From Flavobacterium haoranii (lineage in GTDB: Bacteria; Bacteroidota; Bacteroidia; Flavobacteriales; Flavobacteriaceae), in NCBI GenBank assembly GCA_003246205.1, contig QKBC01000004.1:62001-126000 (forward strand): DNA of 64,000 nt, written 5' to 3'. Under the pieces are notes generated by a model. It was not told the origin of the DNA. It searched no databases and saw nothing but the letters and a program-made list of their open reading frames with translations. Both the position numbers and the translations under genes were made by a program. Below, piece by piece: positions 28,534 through 38,071 of this stretch (within the stretch, counting starts at the first letter, position 1; every line of letters begins with the position of its first letter).

Positions 28534-28812
28534 TTAAATTGTTATCACTATATTTATAAGAAATAAAATTCCTAAAATTTGAAAATCAGTGCTAAATGGT
28601 AGTTTTTTAATTTTATTTAAAATTGACATTATTATTATAGTTAAAAGACTAAGCATTATTGAAAAAATTGGAATAGCAATCATTAAATAACCAGCTCCAC
28701 AAGGCATCTCTTTTTCAAAATTATCTAGCTTAAAATAAAAATAATAGTATAAATATAAAACCCAGACTAAATAGAGAAATAAAGGAATGCTGTTTATTTT
28801 ATTTTTAACCAT
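28534..28812 (-). CDS. Hypothetical small membrane protein
   Basis: 92 aa with about 3 hydrophobic segments; lies between hemE and hemF. Confidence 0.5.
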   Translation of the reverse strand: MVKNKINSIPLFLYLVWVLYLYYYFYFKLDNFEKEMPCGAGYLMIAIPIFSIMLSLLTIIIMSILNKIKKLPFSTDFQILGILFLINIVITI

Positions 28813-28839
28813 ATTATGCTTTTGTCAACTGAACACTGC

Positions 28840-29865
28840 TTACTTTTTATATTCCTTCACTGCTTCAATAAATGCTTTCGCATGATCAACAGGAATGTTT
28901 GGTAAAATTCCGTGACCTAGATTTACGATGTAATTATCTTTTCCGAATTCGTCAATCATTTCATGAACCATTTTCTTGATCGTTGGAATTGGCGACAATA
29001 AACGGCTCGGATCAAAATTACCTTGCAACGTAATGTTTCCACCTGTTAAATAACGTGCATTTTTAGGCGAACAAGTCCAATCTACTCCTAATGCAGAAGC
29101 TTTTGATTTTGCCATTTCGTTTAACGCAAACCAACACCCTTTACCAAAAACAATAACTTTAGTTTCTGGCGCTAAAGCCTCTACAATTTGGTTAATGTAT
29201 TGCCAAGAAAACTCTTGATAATCGGTTGGTGATAGCATGCCGCCCCAAGAATCAAAAATCTGAATGGCATTAACACCGTGTTTTACTTTTTCTTTTAGGT
29301 ATAAAATAGTTGTATCGGTTATTTTTTGCAATAACGCATGTGCAGCTTCCGGCTCTGAAAAACAAAATCCCTTTGCTTTATCATAACTTTTTGAACCTTT
29401 CCCTTCTACAGCATAACAAAAGATGGTCCAAGGTGAACCCGCAAAACCAATTAATGGCACTTCGTTATTCAACATTTCTTTTGTTAAATCAATAGCGTCC
29501 ATTACATATCCTAAACTTTCATTGATATCCGGAATACGAACTTGTTCCACATCTTTCATTGAACGAATAGGATTCGGGATAATTGGTCCAATTCCATCTT
29601 CTAATTCCACATCGATTCCCATTGCTTGCGGAACTACTAAAATATCTGAAAATAAAATAGCGGCATCAGGTTTTACAATACGTATAGGCTGCACCGTAAT
29701 TTCTGCTGCTAATTCAGGCGTTTTACAACGCGTAAAGAAATCGTATTTTTCACGTAGCGCTCTGAATTCAGGTAAATATCTTCCTGCCTGACGCATCATC
29801 CAAACCGGCGGACGTTCTACCGTTTCGTTATTTAAGGCTTTTAAGAATAAATCGTTTTTTATCAT
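28840..29865 (-). CDS. hemE: Uroporphyrinogen decarboxylase
   Basis: [52 protein letters not shown]; internal ATG 29865 preferred. Confidence 0.97.
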   Translation of the reverse strand: MIKNDLFLKALNNETVERPPVWMMRQAGRYLPEFRALREKYDFFTRCKTPELAAEITVQPIRIVKPDAAILFSDILVVPQAMGIDVELEDGIGPIIPNPIRSMKDVEQVRIPDINESLGYVMDAIDLTKEMLNNEVPLIGFAGSPWTIFCYAVEGKGSKSYDKAKGFCFSEPEAAHALLQKITDTTILYLKEKVKHGVNAIQIFDSWGGMLSPTDYQEFSWQYINQIVEALAPETKVIVFGKGCWFALNEMAKSKASALGVDWTCSPKNARYLTGGNITLQGNFDPSRLLSPIPTIKKMVHEMIDEFGKDNYIVNLGHGILPNIPVDHAKAFIEAVKEYKK

Positions 29866-29910
29866 CTTTTTATATCTGTTGGCACTCACATTAGCGTAAG
29901 TCGCACTATT

Positions 29911-30570
29911 TTAATTATAATATTTGATTACTGTTTCTATTACCACTTCTACAGATGGTTGTGGGGCAACAATACAGTTTTTACTTTTATCTTCTAAGGC
30001 TTTTGCAGTGGTTTTTCCAATACAAAAACAGTCTTGTTCTTCCAATTCGTTTTCTTTTAGAAAACTTTGCACTCCCGACGGACTAAAAAACAGAATAGCA
30101 TCTGTTTTTACATTTATTTTATACGGTTTTAATACCGTTTCGTACACTTCAATTTCGTTAAAAACTATTTGATGTTCAATCAATAATTGAGGCAATTCGT
30201 TTCGTCTTAAAGAACCTGAAAAGAATGTAAATTTTCTATTGTTATAATCTTTGATTATTAATTCTCCCAATTCTTTTGCATTTTCGGCTTGTGCCAAAAC
30301 TTTAAAACCTTTTTTCTTTAGGAATTTTCTAGTTTGTTTGCCTACACACAAACATTCTTTTTCTTTAATTCGGGAAAGTACTTTTTTATTCTTTAAAACA
30401 CTTTTTATCGCATTTCTACTGGTGAACAATAGTAAATCATAGCATGTATCAAGCTCAAAACGTACGGGTTTTACTTTAATAAAATTTCTTTCCATGATTA
30501 AGAAACCGGAGTCTTCCAGTCTAATCTTATTCTTTTCGGAAAGTTTTTTTGTTGATAAAACCGTTTTCAT
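29911..30570 (-). CDS. hemD: Uroporphyrinogen-III synthase
   Basis: LLFTSRNAIKSV, CVGKQTRKFLKKKGF, ILFFSPSGVQSFL, CIGKTTAKAL; heme cluster context. Confidence 0.9.
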   Translation of the reverse strand: MKTVLSTKKLSEKNKIRLEDSGFLIMERNFIKVKPVRFELDTCYDLLLFTSRNAIKSVLKNKKVLSRIKEKECLCVGKQTRKFLKKKGFKVLAQAENAKELGELIIKDYNNRKFTFFSGSLRRNELPQLLIEHQIVFNEIEVYETVLKPYKINVKTDAILFFSPSGVQSFLKENELEEQDCFCIGKTTAKALEDKSKNCIVAPQPSVEVVIETVIKYYN

Positions 30571-31278
30571 TTATTTTCTAATCTCATGCTCTTCCTGACC
30601 TAAACAATAATGTTCGATATCTTTATTATTACCATACACTACTAAAATATCCCCAGGTTCTATTTTAGTATCTAAATTAGGTCTGCCAATAGATTCTTTT
30701 ATAATGTTTTTCTTTCCAATCAAATTTCGTTTTTCTCTTTTGCGAATGATTGTAATTAAAGTGAGATGGTATTTATCAATGGTATCTAATTCCTCAACTG
30801 TTCTATTGAAAAACTCAGGTTTTGCCAACACTTCTGAAATGGTAAAATTATCATCGAGCTGATAGTTTTCCAATGTTGATTTAAAATTGATCTGCTTCGT
30901 TAATCGGTCAGCACTGTCTTGTTCCGGATGAATAATATTTTGAATCCCCATAGCTTCCAAAACGGTATCGTGAATAGGTGACAGTGCCCGGCTTATAATC
31001 TTAACATCACTCAGTTTTTTAATGATTGCTGTTGTAATAATTGCCGCACCTTCGTTTTCACCAATTGCAACTACTACTTTGTCTGAATCTTTTAAAGGAA
31101 CTGCTTCATAAGCTAATTCGTTGGTAGAGTCCATACAAATAGCATGAGAAATTTTATCTTTTACAAGATTTACTTTTTCCATGTTTTTGTCTATCCCGAT
31201 CACTTCATTTCCGGTTTCTGTCAAACTCAATGATAATGACATTCCGAAATTTCCTAAACCAAAAACAATGATTTTCAT
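30571..31278 (-). CDS. TrkA/KtrA family potassium uptake regulatory protein
   Basis: RCK-N MKIIVFGLGNFGMSLSLSLTETGNEVIGIDKN; C-terminal TrkA-C region. Confidence 0.92.
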   Translation of the reverse strand: MKIIVFGLGNFGMSLSLSLTETGNEVIGIDKNMEKVNLVKDKISHAICMDSTNELAYEAVPLKDSDKVVVAIGENEGAAIITTAIIKKLSDVKIISRALSPIHDTVLEAMGIQNIIHPEQDSADRLTKQINFKSTLENYQLDDNFTISEVLAKPEFFNRTVEELDTIDKYHLTLITIIRKREKRNLIGKKNIIKESIGRPNLDTKIEPGDILVVYGNNKDIEHYCLGQEEHEIRK

Positions 31279-31290
31279 ATCTATTTCATA

Positions 31291-33033
31291 TTAGTTAATC
31301 AAAATATTTTCTTTTGGATATTGATAAAATTGATGGTTGATCTGACGTAAGATACCGATCATTAAGTTCAGCATACCAATTCTACCAATAAACATAACTG
31401 CAATAATTACATATTTACTTGGCTCTGATAAAGTAGGTGTAAAGCCTAAACTTAGCCCTACTGTACTATAAGCCGAAAAACATTCAAAAGCAACTGTTAA
31501 CAATGGTGTTCCCTGTGGTTCTAAAATTAAAAGCGCCATAATAGCAAGCCCTATTACAATTAAGGAAATACACAAAATAGCAAAAGCCCTGGAAGTGGAT
31601 TCACTTGATATTCTTCTTCCAAAGATCTGGATGCGTTCTTTTCCTTTAGCAATAGCAATTATATTTAAGGTTGCTAAGGCAAAAGTACTGGTTTTGATAC
31701 CACCTCCTGTTGAAGCAGGAGACGCTCCAATCCACATTAAAAATATAACAAACAGTAAGGAAGGAACCGTCATCTGACTAAAATCGATCACGTTAAATCC
31801 GGCTGTCCTTGGTGTTACGGAATTAAATGCTGCCGTTGTTATTTTTCCGAAGATCGTATGATGCATCTGCATTGTATTGTGGTATTCGGAAATAAATAAA
31901 AATATCCATCCGGAAACTAACAATACTATGGTGGTATAAATTACAATTTTAGAATTTAATGTAATGATTTTGACATCTTTATGGATAATTTTTTTATCGA
32001 AAAACTCTACTACATGAGTTTTGATATATTGATAAAAATTAAAAATAATATTATGTCCTAAACCTCCAAATACAATTAATATCATTATTATCCATTGAAA
32101 ATAATAATTGAATCGAATGTTTTCATCATATAATCCGGATGATAAGATTGAAAATCCGGCATTACAAAATGCGGATATTGAATGAAAAATTGAAAAATAC
32201 AATTTGTTCTCTATTGAAGATGTATTTAAAATGGATGTGTAGATAAATACGGCTCCTATTATTTCAACAGATAATGTAAAAATTACCACATTCAAAGCGG
32301 CTCTAAAAACATCTTTTAATCCTTCATGAGCAATAAAATCTCGTGTATTTAAACCCTCCCTAAAAGAAGAGCTACCTCTAAAAAAGAAGGCAAAAAATGA
32401 AGTAAAGGTTAAGATCCCGATTCCTCCTAACTGAATTAGGACTAGTATTATTGACTGCCCGACAATTGTAAAATCATTTGCGGTATCTACTACTGCTAAT
32501 CCGGTTACGCAAACTGCACTAGTTGCTGTAAACAACGCATTTGTAAAAGTAATTCCGTTTGTTGTAGCACTGGGCAACATCATTAAAAAAGCTCCGCTTA
32601 ACGCCAAAATGATAAAACTTCCCACAAATACAATTGCCGGATTAAAGTAAATATCATAGATATGGCGTACAAAAACCATTAAACGCAAGAGAAAATAAAA
32701 AATCAAACCGCCTTCTAAAACCGGTTTTATCTTTTGCAAAATGTAGTGCGTACTAAAATCGTTATTAACAATGGCTAAAAATCCGGAGATAATAAGTAAA
32801 GAAGCTAAGATTACAATATTAACCAGTGCTAATTTAATATTGCTTTTATAATTGTATCGGTAAAATTTAAAAACGTTAAAGGCTAAAAGACCAAAAGTCA
32901 GTATAATAAGACCTATAACATGCGGTGTATTAAAGTTTTCTTCAAAATCATAACCAAAATCAAACACTATGAATAAGAGAACGATGATATCAAAAAATCG
33001 ATATATATAGTTGAGTAAAGATTCTCTTTCCAT
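31291..33033 (-). CDS. TrkH/KtrB family potassium uptake transmembrane protein
   Basis: FTATSAVCVTGLAVVDTANDFT, FHSISAFCNAGFSIL, FNSVTPRTAGFNVID, FECFSAYSTVGLSLG pore loops. Confidence 0.94.
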   Translation of the reverse strand: MERESLLNYIYRFFDIIVLLFIVFDFGYDFEENFNTPHVIGLIILTFGLLAFNVFKFYRYNYKSNIKLALVNIVILASLLIISGFLAIVNNDFSTHYILQKIKPVLEGGLIFYFLLRLMVFVRHIYDIYFNPAIVFVGSFIILALSGAFLMMLPSATTNGITFTNALFTATSAVCVTGLAVVDTANDFTIVGQSIILVLIQLGGIGILTFTSFFAFFFRGSSSFREGLNTRDFIAHEGLKDVFRAALNVVIFTLSVEIIGAVFIYTSILNTSSIENKLYFSIFHSISAFCNAGFSILSSGLYDENIRFNYYFQWIIMILIVFGGLGHNIIFNFYQYIKTHVVEFFDKKIIHKDVKIITLNSKIVIYTTIVLLVSGWIFLFISEYHNTMQMHHTIFGKITTAAFNSVTPRTAGFNVIDFSQMTVPSLLFVIFLMWIGASPASTGGGIKTSTFALATLNIIAIAKGKERIQIFGRRISSESTSRAFAILCISLIVIGLAIMALLILEPQGTPLLTVAFECFSAYSTVGLSLGFTPTLSEPSKYVIIAVMFIGRIGMLNLMIGILRQINHQFYQYPKENILIN

Positions 33034-33043
33034 TTCTAGTGTT

Positions 33044-33967
33044 CTAATTTTGTTTGGTCTTCAGCACTTCTCTCAATTGTTGCATTAATTGACCTCCTCC
33101 TTTTGCTAAAATTTCTTTTGCGCAATTTTCGCCAAAAGTATTATAATTATCAAAATTACAACTTTTTTCTATAAAATATTTTTCTTTCCCATCTAATGAA
33201 AACAGAACTCCTGTAAAAGAAATAAGTTCGTCTTCTATTTTAGCTAAAGCTCCTATTGGTGCTGTACAACCACCTTCCAAAGTTTTCAGGAACTGACGTT
33301 CAATATAGGTGCAAATCTCAGTTTCCTTATCATTTAGTTTTGAAGTTGCTTCTATTACAAAAGGATCATTTTCTAATGCAACAACTAGCATGGCTCCCTG
33401 TGCCGGTGCCGGAATCATCCAATCGAGCTCAATAACATTTTCGGGCTTTAAATTGATACGCTCTAAACCAGCTGCTGCAAAAATAGCTCCGTTCCAATCA
33501 TTATCATGGAGCTTTTGCATACGTGTATTAACATTCCCTCTCAAATCTACAACTGAATGTTTCGGATAATGATGCAACCATTGCGCTTTTCGTCTTAAAC
33601 TTCCGGTTGCAATTGTAGCATTTGTATCTGACAAATCAGGATTTCCTTTGTGAACTAAAATATCAGAAACATTGGCTCTTTTTAAAACTGCTGTTTGTAC
33701 AATTCCTTTCGGCAAACTTGTTGGCACATCTTTCATAGAATGAACAGCAATATCAACCTGACCGGTCAGCATTGCAATATCCAACGTTTTGGTAAAGATT
33801 CCGGTAATACCCAATTCATAAAGGGGTTTGTCTAAAATAATGTCTCCTTGCGATTTTACAGCTATGATCTCTGTTTTATAACCTAGCTCATTTAATTGCT
33901 TTTCGACTGTGTGGGCTTGCCAAAGTGCCAATTCACTATCACGTGTTCCTATTCGAATTGTTTTCAA
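33044..33967 (-). CDS. hemC: Hydroxymethylbilane synthase (porphobilinogen deaminase)
   Basis: IRIGTRDSELALWQA, HSMKDVPTSLP, DLRGNVNTRMQKL, FLKTLEGGCTAPIGA. Confidence 0.97.
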   Translation of the reverse strand: MKTIRIGTRDSELALWQAHTVEKQLNELGYKTEIIAVKSQGDIILDKPLYELGITGIFTKTLDIAMLTGQVDIAVHSMKDVPTSLPKGIVQTAVLKRANVSDILVHKGNPDLSDTNATIATGSLRRKAQWLHHYPKHSVVDLRGNVNTRMQKLHDNDWNGAIFAAAGLERINLKPENVIELDWMIPAPAQGAMLVVALENDPFVIEATSKLNDKETEICTYIERQFLKTLEGGCTAPIGALAKIEDELISFTGVLFSLDGKEKYFIEKSCNFDNYNTFGENCAKEILAKGGGQLMQQLREVLKTKQN

Positions 33968-33977
33968 GGGAAGAGTA

Positions 33978-35228
33978 TTAATTGTTATTTAACCGAAAGA
34001 CTTTTTCTATCCACTGTATACTCTCATCAACCATTGTATCTTCATCTTTTAGATGGTTGGCAAAATGTGTAGTTATCTTTTGGATAATTCGATCACTGAT
34101 AATTTCTGCCTGTTCTTCGTTGAAGTTATCCAGTTTTTTTCTTTGATAGTTTAGTTCTGCCTTTTTTATATCGGCTAGTTTTTCTTTTAAAGAATGAATT
34201 GTCGGAGCAAATTTTCTAGCTTTAGTCCAACCTACGAACTCGTCGGCAACTTCATCAATTATTTTTTCGGCCGCCGGAACATGTTGTTTTCTTTTTTCTA
34301 AGGTTTCATCTGTAATTTGAGAAAGATGATCCATGTGTACTAGAGTCACTCCTTCTACATTTCGAACATCTTCGTTTACATTTTTAGGAATAGATAAATC
34401 CAAAATCAGCAACGGTTTCTTTACATTTAAAATTGCGGCATCAACTGTCGGATTCTGTGCTCCCGTTGCCACAACTAATACGTCTGCATTTTGAATTTCG
34501 ACCTGTAGATCTGCATAATCTTTTACGACTAAATTAAACTTTCCGGCAATTTTCTCGGCTTTTTCTTTAGTTCGATTAATTAGTACAATATGGTCATTTT
34601 TAGTATGCTTTACTAAGTTTTCACAAGTATTACGTCCAATTTTTCCCGTACCGAAAAGCAAAATTCTTTTGTTTCCGATATCCGGAATATTATTCATAAT
34701 ATATTGAACTGCGGCAAAAGATACTGATGTTGCTCCTGAACTGATCTCGGTTTCATTCTTTACTCTTTTACTAGCCTGAATAACAGCATTTGTCAATCGT
34801 TCTAAATAAGCATTAGCTAAGTTTTGCTTTTTACTGTCAACAAAACCTTGCTTGATTTGCGAAATAATTTCAAAATCTCCCAGAATCTGGCTATCCAGTC
34901 CGGTTCCTACTTTAAAAATATGCTCTATTGCTTCTTTGTTTTTATAAACATAAGCTACTTGTTGAAAATCTTCAACCGAACCCTGACTGTTGTCACAAAG
35001 CAATTTGATTAATTGAAACGGGTGTTGTGCAAAACCGTAAATTTCAGTACGATTGCAGGTAGATATAGTTACTAAACTATCTATATGTTCTGTTTTTGCT
35101 TGCTGTAATAAGTTTTCTTTAGCTTTGTCATCTAAGCTAAATTTCCCCCTCATTTCAGCGTCTGCCTTTTTATAACTTAGTCCTACTACATAAAAGCTCA
35201 GGGGCTTATTCGTATTACTATTATTCAT
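33978..35228 (-). CDS. hemA: Glutamyl-tRNA reductase
   Basis: STCNRTEIYGF, GLDSQILGDFEIISQIKQGF, LLFGTGKIGRNTCENL. Confidence 0.96.
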   Translation of the reverse strand: MNNSNTNKPLSFYVVGLSYKKADAEMRGKFSLDDKAKENLLQQAKTEHIDSLVTISTCNRTEIYGFAQHPFQLIKLLCDNSQGSVEDFQQVAYVYKNKEAIEHIFKVGTGLDSQILGDFEIISQIKQGFVDSKKQNLANAYLERLTNAVIQASKRVKNETEISSGATSVSFAAVQYIMNNIPDIGNKRILLFGTGKIGRNTCENLVKHTKNDHIVLINRTKEKAEKIAGKFNLVVKDYADLQVEIQNADVLVVATGAQNPTVDAAILNVKKPLLILDLSIPKNVNEDVRNVEGVTLVHMDHLSQITDETLEKRKQHVPAAEKIIDEVADEFVGWTKARKFAPTIHSLKEKLADIKKAELNYQRKKLDNFNEEQAEIISDRIIQKITTHFANHLKDEDTMVDESIQWIEKVFRLNNN

Positions 35229-35256
35229 AATTATACTCTATACCTTAAAAGTATAA

Positions 35257-35264
35257 CAAATGTA
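35257..35264 (-). promoter_or_regulatory. Candidate hemA promoter -7 element TACATTTG
   Basis: CAAATGTA on plus, TACATTTG on minus, 29 nt before the hemA ATG. Confidence 0.4.
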
Positions 35265-35442
35265 TAACTATGATTTCTATAAAAATAACGCTAAAAGGAC
35301 TTTTTGTATCGTTATTGGTTTTTTTGGTCTGAAAATAGTTTTCTAACGAACTTTATTTTAAATTTGTAGTAAAACCAACGCTTTTAAAAGCTTTTATATA
35401 GAACGATTCTAAATAGACAAAGAGGAGAATTGGTTTTATTAT

Positions 35443-35470
35443 CATAAAAAAATATCGCTATGAGTTCATT
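35443..35470. repeat. Direct repeat copy A, carrying a duplicated araC start region
   Basis: CATAAAAAAATATCGCTATGAGTTCATT, matching 38045-38071 apart from one A. Confidence 0.85.
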
Positions 35471-35485
35471 TATTAAAAATATAAT

Positions 35486-37945
35486 TTGAAAAATATCAGC
35501 TATATCCTATTTGTATTTTTGCCTTATTGTGCAACAATTTTTGCGCAAGGAGAATCTAACATTTGGTATTTTGGTAGAGATGCAGGGCTTGATTTTAATT
35601 TTGATCCTCCAATTCCTCTTTTAAATTTACCAACAACTGGTTTTTTTTCATCTGAAGGTTGTTCAACTATAAGTGATAGTGAAGGAAATTTGTTGTTTTA
35701 TACTAGTGGTGAAAAAGTTTGGAACAAAGATTTTCAAATTATGTTTAACGGTGATAATTTAGCAGGGCATAATTCTTCATCGCAATCATCAGCTATTATC
35801 CCTTTTCCAGGAACCTATAATTATGCAGAAAATAGATTTGATAAATATTTTTTAGTGACTTTAGATGATTATGTCGTTGATGCTCCTATTTTAGAAGACA
35901 AAGGAGTAAGGTTTTCAGAAGTTGACATGACAATGGACAATAATCGTGGTGGGGTTACAACAAATAAAAATATTCATCTTTTTGGAACTACAACTACTGA
36001 AAAAGTTTGCGTAGTACCTCACAGTAATGGTTGTGACTATTGGGTAATTTGCAAAGTTGTTGACAGTAATGATTTTTATAGTTACCATATTTCAAGTAGC
36101 GGTTTTAATACCGTACCTATTGTAAGTACAACTACTAGTTTTTTTGTAGATGCCAGACCAGGGCAGATGAAAGTTTCGCCAAATCATAAACTTCTTTCCT
36201 ATGTTGTTCCTTCGAACAGTGCTTATACTGGTTTTTATGTTTTTAATTTTGATAATACTACAGGAATAATTACTGAAAAATTTGCTGATTTAAGTAGTGA
36301 TACTCAATATGGGACAGCTTTTTCACCAAATAGTAAAATCTTGTATAAAAGTGGCGGTTCTAAGGTTTATCAATATGATGTTTCAGTTGCTTCAAATGCA
36401 GATTTTGTTGCATCTAAAACAGTATTTACTTCTCCTTTAATTACAGGATTACTATCTATGCAACTAGGGCCTGATGGTAAAATTTATATAGGAAGACCTA
36501 TTATAGGTTCAATTCCAAATTATTTAAGTGTTATTAACAATCCCGATGTTTTAGGTATAGGATGTAATTATGTGCCTTTACAACAACATTTAGGAGGGCG
36601 TAGTTGTTTAGGAGGTTTACCAAATCAGTTAAATAATTTAATTCCCTATAATGACATTATTATTGAAAATGAAAATTGTAATAGTTTGGAATTAGCACTT
36701 GAAAACAACAATAATATTAACAGTTATAATTGGGGGTTAGCTTATGCAAATACTCCTGAAGTCTTGATTAGTTCATCAACAGAATCAAATCCTACTTTTC
36801 AATTTCCAATGCCCAATGAAGAATATATAATTACTTGTAGTTTAACTTCTGACTGTTATAGTAATACTTATCAACTATCTTTTTTTCATGATAGTTCAAA
36901 TTATACAGCACCAATTTTTGATCTTTTCAAAACATCTTATTGTCAAAACCAAATACCAGAAACTTTACCATCAACTTCAACTGATGAAATATCTGGGACT
37001 TGGTTACCTAATTCAATTGACACTTCAAACCTTGGCACTACTTCTTATACATTCACCCCTAATCAAGGACAGTGTGCTAATCCAATTACAATTGATATTA
37101 CAATAAACCCGGTTAGCAATATTAATTTTACTGATATTAGTATTTGTGAAGATGATATAGTTAGTTTCCCAAGTACTAATAATGTTAATGGGATTTGGAT
37201 TCCTGATAGTATTAGCAACATAAATAGTAATACATATACTTTTGTTCCAGATGATGAATGTATTACTCCAGCTCAATGGACAGTGACAGTAAACCAAAAC
37301 AATAGCATTACTTTTGAAGAGACGTTAGTGTGTCATGGAACCCCAATAACCTTCCCAAACACAAACGGAATTGGTGGAACATGGTATCCCACAAGTGTTA
37401 GTGATACTCAAAGTACTATTTATACTTTTACCCCGAATGATACCTGTAGTCAACCATCAACCTGGCAAGTTCTAATTATAGAAAACTTTACCAATTTAAA
37501 TATATCTACAAATAATAATACTTTAATCGCTAATGTTGATAATGCTAACGATTTCCTTTTGTATCAATTAGATAATGATAATTTTCAACAATCAAATGTT
37601 TTTGAAAACATAACCCCTGGCTGTCATACGATAAATGTTACTGATTTAAACGGTTGCAATACTATTTCATCTGCAGTTTTTATTTTTGATTATCCAAAAT
37701 TTTTTACTCCAAATAATGACGGATATAATGATTTTTGGAATATCTTTTTAGAAAATACAGATACTAATTTATGTATTTTTGATCGTTATGGAAAGTTCTT
37801 GAAAAAAATTCACCAAAATGAAATAGGTTGGGACGGGACATATAATGGAAAAAAACTCCCTTCTACAGATTATTGGTTTGTATTAGAATATGAAGAATGT
37901 GGCATTCAAAGAATATTTAAATCACATTTTAGTTTAATACGATAA
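35486..37945 (+). CDS. Secreted T9SS type B sorting domain protein (gliding-motility/CHU_C-type C-terminus)
   Basis: TTG start, signal peptide; C-terminal FFTPNNDGYNDFWNIFLENTDTNLCIFDRYGKFLKKIHQNEIGWDGTYNGKKLPSTDYWF. Confidence 0.9.
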   Translation: MKNISYILFVFLPYCATIFAQGESNIWYFGRDAGLDFNFDPPIPLLNLPTTGFFSSEGCSTISDSEGNLLFYTSGEKVWNKDFQIMFNGDNLAGHNSSSQSSAIIPFPGTYNYAENRFDKYFLVTLDDYVVDAPILEDKGVRFSEVDMTMDNNRGGVTTNKNIHLFGTTTTEKVCVVPHSNGCDYWVICKVVDSNDFYSYHISSSGFNTVPIVSTTTSFFVDARPGQMKVSPNHKLLSYVVPSNSAYTGFYVFNFDNTTGIITEKFADLSSDTQYGTAFSPNSKILYKSGGSKVYQYDVSVASNADFVASKTVFTSPLITGLLSMQLGPDGKIYIGRPIIGSIPNYLSVINNPDVLGIGCNYVPLQQHLGGRSCLGGLPNQLNNLIPYNDIIIENENCNSLELALENNNNINSYNWGLAYANTPEVLISSSTESNPTFQFPMPNEEYIITCSLTSDCYSNTYQLSFFHDSSNYTAPIFDLFKTSYCQNQIPETLPSTSTDEISGTWLPNSIDTSNLGTTSYTFTPNQGQCANPITIDITINPVSNINFTDISICEDDIVSFPSTNNVNGIWIPDSISNINSNTYTFVPDDECITPAQWTVTVNQNNSITFEETLVCHGTPITFPNTNGIGGTWYPTSVSDTQSTIYTFTPNDTCSQPSTWQVLIIENFTNLNISTNNNTLIANVDNANDFLLYQLDNDNFQQSNVFENITPGCHTINVTDLNGCNTISSAVFIFDYPKFFTPNNDGYNDFWNIFLENTDTNLCIFDRYGKFLKKIHQNEIGWDGTYNGKKLPSTDYWFVLEYEECGIQRIFKSHFSLIR
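36940..37480 (+). repeat. Three imperfect protein repeats within the T9SS type B protein
   Basis: ISGTWLPNSIDTSNLGTTSYTFTPNQGQC / VNGIWIPDSISNINSNTYTFVPDDEC / IGGTWYPTSVSDTQSTIYTFTPNDTC. Confidence 0.75.
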
Positions 37946-38044
37946 TATTTAAAAATAACAAATGAGCATTTTAGTTTTTCTTTGAGTTATTATAAACTAA
38001 AGCCTTTTGTTATTTTATAAATCAAAATAGTTTTAAAAAATAGA

Positions 38045-38071
38045 CATAAAAAATATCGCTATGAGTTCATT
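38045..38071. repeat. Direct repeat copy B at the intact araC start
   Basis: CATAAAAAATATCGCTATGAGTTCATT. Confidence 0.85.

Noticed and set aside
29310-29791. Two plus-strand ORFs inside hemE
   Set aside because: Fully antisense to a conserved enzyme gene; no signal or domain
35443-38071. Flanking direct repeats considered as an insertion sequence or transposon target duplication
   Set aside because: No transposase and no terminal inverted repeats; 27 bp is long for a simple target duplication, so only an insertion scar of unknown mechanism is claimed
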